A DNA stretch of 64,000 nucleotides from Breviolum minutum Mf 1.05b.01 (lineage: Eukaryota; Sar; Dinophyceae; Suessiales; Symbiodiniaceae), in assembly GCA_000507305.1 (NCBI GenBank), contig DF241461.1:1-64000 (forward strand), written 5' to 3'. The notes below the pieces were generated by a model. That model made no database searches and was not told the DNA's origin. It worked only from the letters and a program-made list of their open reading frames with translations. The position numbers and the translations under genes were made by a program. Of this stretch, positions 58,523 to 64,000 are shown piece after piece; position 1 is the stretch's first letter; every line of letters begins with the position of its first letter.

Positions 58523-59426
58523 CTCGAAGTTGTTGGAGATTCCCATGTGCTTTTGGAGGGACTGGGTTGGGCCCATACTTAGGATACATCGCTAGTTTTC
58601 AGGGGGATATGTTAGTTTTTAGGGGGATATGTTATCTTATTTTTAGCGGGATATGTTAGTTTTCAGGGGGGTTAAAACCTATTTAATCCCAGACTAAGAC
58701 CTACTTAGGGACCTTTTACTCACCATGGACCATGATTATTAACCAGGTAAATTGGATGATCCTTCAAGTGACCCCCCATTGGGTCCATGGAACTATAAAT
58801 ATACTTACCGATCCATGAATGGTATGGTAATTGAAATGGTGATGTTGGACGAAGTTTTTTGGAGGGAGGGTAGCTACAAGACTGGGGCGCAGTTCAGCCT
58901 ACTTTTGGGTAGTAGTTTAGGTTAAGCAAAAGATAGGTAAAGGTCATCATCCCTACTGAGTGGTTGACATGTTCAATGTCTGAACCCTGGAATTTCTGGT
59001 GCTCAGGTGGTCTTGTTTGGCTTTTGGATGATATAACCCCCTTCCCCCCCAAAAAAACTAAGCAAAACGCATCAAAATCCCATGAAACTCGTTGGCAGAG
59101 CATGAAATTTCGATGGGTTGGGGAAAAAAAGGGAAATAGTTTGACTCCTCAATTCGGTGAAACAAAATGAACATCTCCGATGTTCAATCCACTCAAATTC
59201 CCATTACGGATCTGTGTTTGGTATATTTACCTACATTTACCAAAGGAATCAACCAAATGTACGTAAATATAACATACATGGATCCTATGTGATTGGGTTA
59301 CAAACCGCAACTTCTATACCAACAAATTATCAAACAAAGCATCAACATATCGACTTTCAATGCTCTGAGCAACCAACATCTCCAGTGAATGATTAGCGGT
59401 TGAATCAGATTTGCTTTGAGATAAGG

Positions 59427-59555
59427 TAGGCCCCTACCAGTCATAGATGGGATTGAAATAACCCCTATAAATGGTCTTATAAATGGGTAACTAGGGTTAT
59501 AACCGCTATAAATGGAGTTATTTCACCCTACTTATAACTGGTGCCGGGGCCCACC
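59427..59555. repeat. Family G fold-back repeat
   Basis: TAGGCCCCTACCAGTCATAG ... ACTTATAACTGGTGCCGGGG. Confidence 0.7.
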
Positions 59556-59812
59556 TTGAAGAGAACAATAAAATCACCTGAAAAGCCGGCCCCCAACTAA
59601 GGTTGGGAGCAGGTTTGTTTCCACACAAAAACAACATTTTTTAGTTTGTACAGTACGCAATCCACATTGGTGCAGTGGTATATGATGTATATACTGGTAT
59701 ATGCTTGCCTATTGGTGATTTATCTTGGTATAGTTCTACTAACTACATTCTCCAATTTCCATTGACCATCCACGCACCCATCCATCCACCCATCGACAAA
59801 AATCCGGGGTGC

Positions 59813-59891
59813 AAGGTAGCACCATCAGGTACCAGCTCAGCGATGTGTTGACCAATTTGCACTTCTTCAGGACTTAACTCCTCACCCAGAT
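59813..59891 (-). CDS. CoA-transferase exon leading into the GIG loop
   Basis: Encodes LGEELSPEEVQIGQHIAELV then PDGAT, equal to the family block IG.NVA.LI.DGATLQ. The 3' end is ACC TT|GCACCC, a GC donor. The two leftover bases TT join G at the start of the next exon (58522) to give TTG, so GATLQMGIG is restored exactly. This is one of the clearest cases here of a non-canonical GC-AG intron. Confidence 0.92.
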
Positions 59892-60883
59892 CTGTCCCAT
59901 GAAATATCAATATATGATAAATTTACCTACATAGAACAGATTGGCTTATTGTCAACCAATCATAAGAATGGTTGATTGTTTGAGTGAACGTAGGTAAATA
60001 GAATCAGCTCCAATGGATCAATAAATGGGTTTCCCAAATGTCGACCATGTAGCAAAATCGGTAAGAAAAAACGTCCCCAACATCGAAACCAAAGTCAGTG
60101 TTTCTCCCATTTTTTGAGGCCACCATTTGACACTTTGAGTTTGACATTTTTTGTCCGGGGAAACTGATTTGAAAATAGTAAAACTAGAAAAAAATACCAT
60201 GAATTTTGAGATATTAGACAAATCTATGACATAATTATGACCTAAGATGAAGATTACGGATTTCCATTGTTCTGCTTGTGGGTAGAAAAAACCGTCCATT
60301 TTTTTTTGTTGATCCCTTTTGAAAGCCTATTCATGTTGAGGCTGCCTCCTTTTTCTTGAACATTCCATATATTTTGGTCCAAATTGGATGAATTCGCTAC
60401 TTCTAATAAACCACCCCATCTTGGTAAAATTTGCGAAGCATATTGGCAAACAAGCAGAAAACCGCGATAACATATGACTCTTTCAAAACTAAAAACGCTT
60501 CAGATTGGATAAATCATTCAAAACGTGGCCAGAATGGATATATTCAAGTTGGATGTCTTCGTGGTGTTTGGACCCTGAAAGAGACCAGTTTTTTCTCAAA
60601 CTGGGATTCGATGAACTCCGACTGGTGAACTGTAAAACTGTCTTATCGAATAGGCAGTATATCAGTTTATACCACAATTTCATGTAAAGGATTTGATACA
60701 TCCCATGAAAGAACTTCTTCAATTCAAAAAACACATACATTCTCAACTAAAGATAAACCTTGGATCTACCCCTGCCACCCACCAACAATAACAAATCAAC
60801 CAGGTTTTTTTCGGGCTTCCCCAAAAATCCACCAAAAAAATCGTTTGGCCCCCCGTCCTTGGTCTTATGGATCCATAAGGGAC

Positions 60884-60977
60884 CATCGTGGTGCACCACG
60901 GCATCAAAGTGTGAGAAGTGGATGATGCCATCCCCATGCACTCGTGGCATCTGTGGATTTATCAAAGCAACCAAGGC
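60884..60977 (-). CDS. CoA-transferase exon with NPQMPRVHGDGIIH
   Basis: Encodes ALVALINPQMPRVHGDGII followed by HFSHFDAVVHHD. The family shows V[IV]AQVNP.MPRT.GD..IH.S.ID at this place. The acceptor is CTTGGAG|GCC in phase 0. The donor is taken as GATG|GTCCC, leaving one base that joins AT at the start of the next exon (59891) to make GAT (Asp). Other donors a few bases away cannot be excluded. Confidence 0.9.
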
Positions 60978-61040
60978 CTCCAAGAGGCGAAGGCTTTCCC
61001 AAGGGATGTGATGTGAAAAAAACACCCCATGCCACAACCC

Positions 61041-61132
61041 ATGGGATCCATGGGACTGGTATATTTTACCTACATGAATGGTTGATTTTTATGGTAAATG
61101 TAGGCAAATATACCATACACGGATCCTATGGG
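61041..61132. mobile_element. Family E fold-back element
   Basis: ATGGGATCCATGGGACTGGT ... AATATACCATACACGGATCC. Confidence 0.85.
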
Positions 61133-61372
61133 AAGTTGATTTGCTAAATGGTGCTGACAAAAAACTACGTTAATATGTAAGATATTCGCCAAACCCGCCA
61201 TTAATTCGCTCATTTTTTTCAGATTGCCACACATCTTTTTGATCCATATCTTAACTATATATATCTATAACAAGTCTTTCCAATGTAAAAAACATCAGCC
61301 TTTTTGCCGTTCAGTTTGCCTTCGCTCATAGTGATTTTTCACGATGCCATCCCCGTTGCCGTCCCCAGCCAC

Positions 61373-61485
61373 CTGCGCATGTTCCGCAGCTCCCCTTGCC
61401 CAGTCGACAGAAGTGCCAAGGGTGCAAAAACCATGCGCATCAGGTGGAGAACAATGTAACATCGCCACATCAGGGCATACTATAC
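61373..61485 (-). CDS. CoA-transferase exon with SPPDxHGFCTLGTSVD
   Basis: Encodes IVCPDVAMLHC, SPPDAHGFCTLGTSVD and WARGAAEHAQ. This is the most characteristic block of the acetyl-CoA hydrolase/transferase N-terminal domain (family consensus DVALI.VSPPD.HG[YF]CSLGTSVD). The acceptor is CACCCAG|GT and the donor GCGCAG|GTGGCTGG. The exon ends in phase 0, which agrees with the next exon at 60977. It is 113 bp, the longest exon of the gene. Confidence 0.92.
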
Positions 61486-61842
61486 CTGGGTGTGGTAAAT
61501 CGTGCAAAGTCACGTCTGGGATGTTGTGTGGAATTTTTGCGAACTAAATTTCTATGTGTTTGGGGATCAGTTTGTGGGAATGGATTGAAAAACACAAACA
61601 TAGGATCCATGTCGTGGTATGGTTGGCGGTTGGCTTGTTGGGGGTGACACCAATTTCTTGGAAAATTGTGCTCCTGAATAAGTAGGTGGTTTAGTAGGAC
61701 ATGGCTTTTCTGACTGTTAATGGCAATCCCTCTGCTTGACATAAACATCAAAAAATCCACCACGAAAAATCAAGCATGCATCCACCTGTTAGACAGGTCC
61801 AATATCCCATGGGATCCATCCATGGAATATCTGCATACAATC

Positions 61843-61947
61843 TCTAGTTGGTGGTTTCAACCCCTTTGAAAAATATGATCGTCAAATTGGAAATCTTCCC
61901 CAAGGTTCGGGGTGAACATAAAAAATCCTTGAGTTAGCACCAGCTAG
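61843..61947. mobile_element. Family C fold-back element
   Basis: CTAGTTGGTGGTTTCAACCC ... TAGCACCAGCTAG, inside the CoA-transferase intron between 62083 and 61485. Confidence 0.8.
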
Positions 61948-62082
61948 ATCTGCATTGATCCCATAAAACATCAACCATTCAATGTACATGTCGGAATATG
62001 TACCACTCCCATTCGGATCCCTCATGGCATACAAACTGCCATTCGAACTTTTCCCAAACCGCCCCGGGCCGGGCAGGGGCAC

Positions 62083-62134
62083 GGCGACGGAAGAGCAAGG
62101 GCAAATCGCGGAGATGGATCGGACTCGGTAGCGG
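62083..62134 (-). CDS. CoA-transferase exon with 'SPIHLRDLPLLFRR'
   Basis: Matches the family motif P-[IV]-[FH]-L-S-[DE]-[IL]-P-x-L-F. The 3' end at CGC C|GTGCC leaves one base, which joins GT at the start of the next exon (61485) to make CGT (Arg), so the junction LLFRRR-IVCPDVAM keeps frame. The upstream boundary is uncertain: acceptors after TTCAG (start 62134) or CCGAG (start 62123) both fit. GC content is clearly higher than in the flanking introns. Confidence 0.7.
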
Positions 62135-62577
62135 CTGAATGAAACGTTGTTTCAGCAGATTTCTGGACCAAACGTTTCCCGAGACAAACGTCAAGTTGCA
62201 TGAATGATTATAAAAATGCAACAAAGAAGAAAACAAAGAAAAAGAGAAAGGGGGATTCACACACACAGCAAGTCGTTTGTTTGTTTTTTTAATAAAAGAT
62301 CTTTTTTTCTGATGTTTGTAGTATCATAATAATCATAATAAGCAATAAACATACTTTCCCTGATGTTTAGAAGGTCAACAAAAAAAAATCTGAAGCTTAA
62401 AAGAAAACCTATACTTGGCCCACCAAGTCGTATGGATCACGGGGGGTATTTCATGAAAACCTCGTAGATTTGGTTCTGAGAGTCAAAGGCCGCCAAACCC
62501 TGGAAGGAAACCTTTTTGGATCTGTAGGAAAAACCATCTGTGGGTACGGCGAACGTCGTTTTCAAAAATATATCTCA

Positions 62578-62674
62578 TAGGATCCATGTATGGTATATTT
62601 ACCTACATTTACATACATTTACCATAAACATCAACCATTCATGTAGGGAAATATACCGTACTTGGATCCTATGG
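62578..62674. mobile_element. Family E fold-back element
   Basis: TAGGATCCATGTATGGTATA ... AATATACCGTACTTGGATCC. Confidence 0.85.
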
Positions 62675-63556
62675 GTATAGGGGGACAAATCTGCAACCTT
62701 GGAGTTACAGTAACAACGGAATCATCAAAAGATGATGATGGCGAAAAACATGCACCCCCAATCAAAACTGCTGCAAAACATTGCAGCAGTTTTTGATGTG
62801 CAAAGCCAAAACTGCTGCAAAAACTGACCCTAAGAATCATGGGATCTCAAAACTGCTGGTTTGGATATCCGAAAGGACCATGCTAAACATAGATGTCATT
62901 TTGGTTCCCCTCTTTTTCCGGAGGGTCCAATCGCCCGCTGATTCCTAGGGTGTGTATTTTAAAAAACACCCTTGAAGGTCAACATCATTTGGTGTTTTTT
63001 ATTCCATTTGAAAATATGCTGGTGACCTTTAAGTTGAATCTTTAGTTGCTGGTTGAACCAATCCAATTGAAATAATATGCGCAAGTCAACATTGGAAGGC
63101 GTTTTTTCCTCAAGAATCGAGGTACAAATACACATCAACCTTTCATGGATCGGTAAACATACCAGTCGTCAAAACCTCAACTTCCAAAAAAATCACGTCA
63201 AACAAACTCTGGCCAAATGGAATAACATTTCACCATCCAAGATTTCCCTGACATGAGTGGATTTTTATTCCAAACAGCTACAAGTAGCTTTTTGGGGGCC
63301 CAAAACTCGTGTTTTCGGTCGGCGGATCGCTAATTTGACCAGAAAATTTCTCCAACAAAGTCGCATGGCTTCCGCATCTCCCGTCATCACCTCGCATTTT
63401 TTTCACAAAAAAATTTCAGATCGAAGACCTTCTCGTTTTGTTTTTTGTTTGGGGGGGGGCAACGACACCACTATACTGTAGAAACACATTATGGGATGTT
63501 GTACGGTAAGTGTAGCTGGCTGGTTCTAAGGGGTTTCAAGTTGATAGGAAATGAAC

Positions 63557-63617
63557 GTCGAAACAGCTGTTCTCCCGGGGCAAACCAAAAAGTTGAGGCT
63601 ATAAATTCGGAAAGTTT
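63557..63617 (-). CDS. CoA-transferase exon (N-terminal half), tentative
   Basis: Reads (x)TFRIYSLNFLV followed by CPGRTAVS, comparable to the family segment FR.NSLFVG.N.RKAV. A pyrimidine-rich stretch and CGCAG precede it, and a GT follows at 63556-63555. The match is weak on its own. It is placed here because it lies directly upstream of stronger exons of the same gene on the same strand. The next few residues (family GRADY) were not found, so one tiny exon is probably missing between this and 62134. Confidence 0.4.
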
Positions 63618-63686
63618 CTGCGAAGTCTTCTACTCTTTTGCAGCACCTTACTTGGTGAAGTTTCATTTCCCATAGGATCATTTTTT

Positions 63687-63797
63687 GGGATCCATGGGAG
63701 GAGTCCAGTTTTTGTTTGCCTAGACTTGCCAGCAAAAACATGTATAGATCAACCATTCATGGATCAGTAAATACACCATTCCCATGGGATCCTATGC
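63687..63797. mobile_element. Family E fold-back element, altered core
   Basis: TTGGGATCCATGGGAGGAGT ... ACACCATTCCCATGGGATCC; the TATATTTACC stretch is lost on the left arm. Confidence 0.65.
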
Positions 63798-63914
63798 ATT
63801 TAGTGACACATAACTCAACTTCAACCTCCGATGCTTCCGTAGGATGATCAAAAAAAACAGATCCTGGTTCATGGTTAAATTTACCAAAGGCCAAAGGGTT
63901 CTCTACTATTTATA

Positions 63915-63975
63915 CAAAATATCTATATATATATGTACAGTATACATATATATATATATTATATATATATAGAAT
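63915..63975. repeat. (TA)n-rich stretch
   Basis: Alternating TA with a few interruptions, self-complementary, at the right edge of the window. Confidence 0.85.
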
Positions 63976-64000
63976 CCAGTAATTATCTATATTTTGCCAA

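Larger units (their letters stand above)
45554..63617 (-). other. Split gene: acetyl-CoA hydrolase / 4-hydroxybutyrate CoA-transferase family
   Basis: Span of a minus-strand gene rebuilt from 15 short exon pieces, listed separately. In order they give the family landmarks: 'IHLRDLPLLF', 'SPPDAHGFCTLGTSVD', 'NPQMPRVHGDGIIH', 'GATLQMGIGS', 'NLGIHTE', 'VINNS', 'KLYDFVNDN', 'INSCIEMDITGQ', 'VDFLTGAA', 'ARIVPHLKEAAGVVTTR', 'QVQYVVTE' and 'GKTLPERARALIDLAHP'. Family enzymes move CoA between acyl groups (acetate, 4-hydroxybutyrate, succinate) or hydrolyse acetyl-CoA through a glutamyl-CoA intermediate. The catalytic Glu of the family corresponds to the Glu of HTE, 23 residues after the first Gly of the GIG loop, as here. 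The pieces total about 1.04 kb (about 347 codons) against roughly 430 in the family, so the N-terminus beyond the right edge and one or two tiny exons are missing. Exact substrate and cell compartment cannot be read from this. Confidence 0.9.

Overview
The window looks like nuclear DNA of a dinoflagellate, most likely a coral-symbiont lineage (Symbiodiniaceae). Three things point there. The recognisable protein-coding exons are tiny (about 30-115 bp) and sit in introns of roughly 0.6-3 kb. Intron 5' ends mix GT, GC and possibly GA while 3' ends are AG. Almost all the remaining DNA consists of short AT-rich fold-back (MITE-like) repeats. One repeat family translates to peptides of the type 'VSENSGTPKSS...', which I remember from Symbiodiniaceae gene models; that is memory, not a search. 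No prokaryotic operon, rRNA or tRNA was recognised.

Right part (about 45.5-63.6 kb, minus strand): a large split gene for a class-I type CoA-transferase of the acetyl-CoA hydrolase / 4-hydroxybutyrate CoA-transferase family. Fifteen exon pieces were placed by family motifs and most junctions agree in reading phase. The 5' end lies beyond the right edge and the stop codon is at 45554-45556. Its introns hold many fold-back elements, an (ATC)n and a (TTG/TGCTGT)n microsatellite, a composite element with 94-bp tandem units, and a fold-back element carrying a 563-bp coding-like insert.

Middle part (about 31-39 kb, minus strand): exons of a glutaredoxin-like protein of the DUF836 / C5orf63 (YDR286C) type, with the CTLC redox motif, the 'NIDAPGNEAW' segment and the 'DIPVFHLNG' segment. 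A second copy of the composite 94-bp-unit element and its tetranucleotide array lies here.

Left part (about 3-23 kb): no family recognised. Several short open segments with reasonable splice signals suggest at least one more minus-strand gene. A separate 417-bp open frame at 18.4-18.8 kb carries an in-frame TGA. If these calls hold, all genes read in the same (minus) direction, as is usual for dinoflagellate gene clusters. A 143-base run of N at 19168-19310 and one N at 36231 are unread sequence.

The rest is a dense set of about ten fold-back families, named A to M here for convenience, each roughly 80-160 bp with long inverted halves. Representative copies are listed. Stretches not listed hold degraded copies of these families or AT-rich sequence in which I see no gene.
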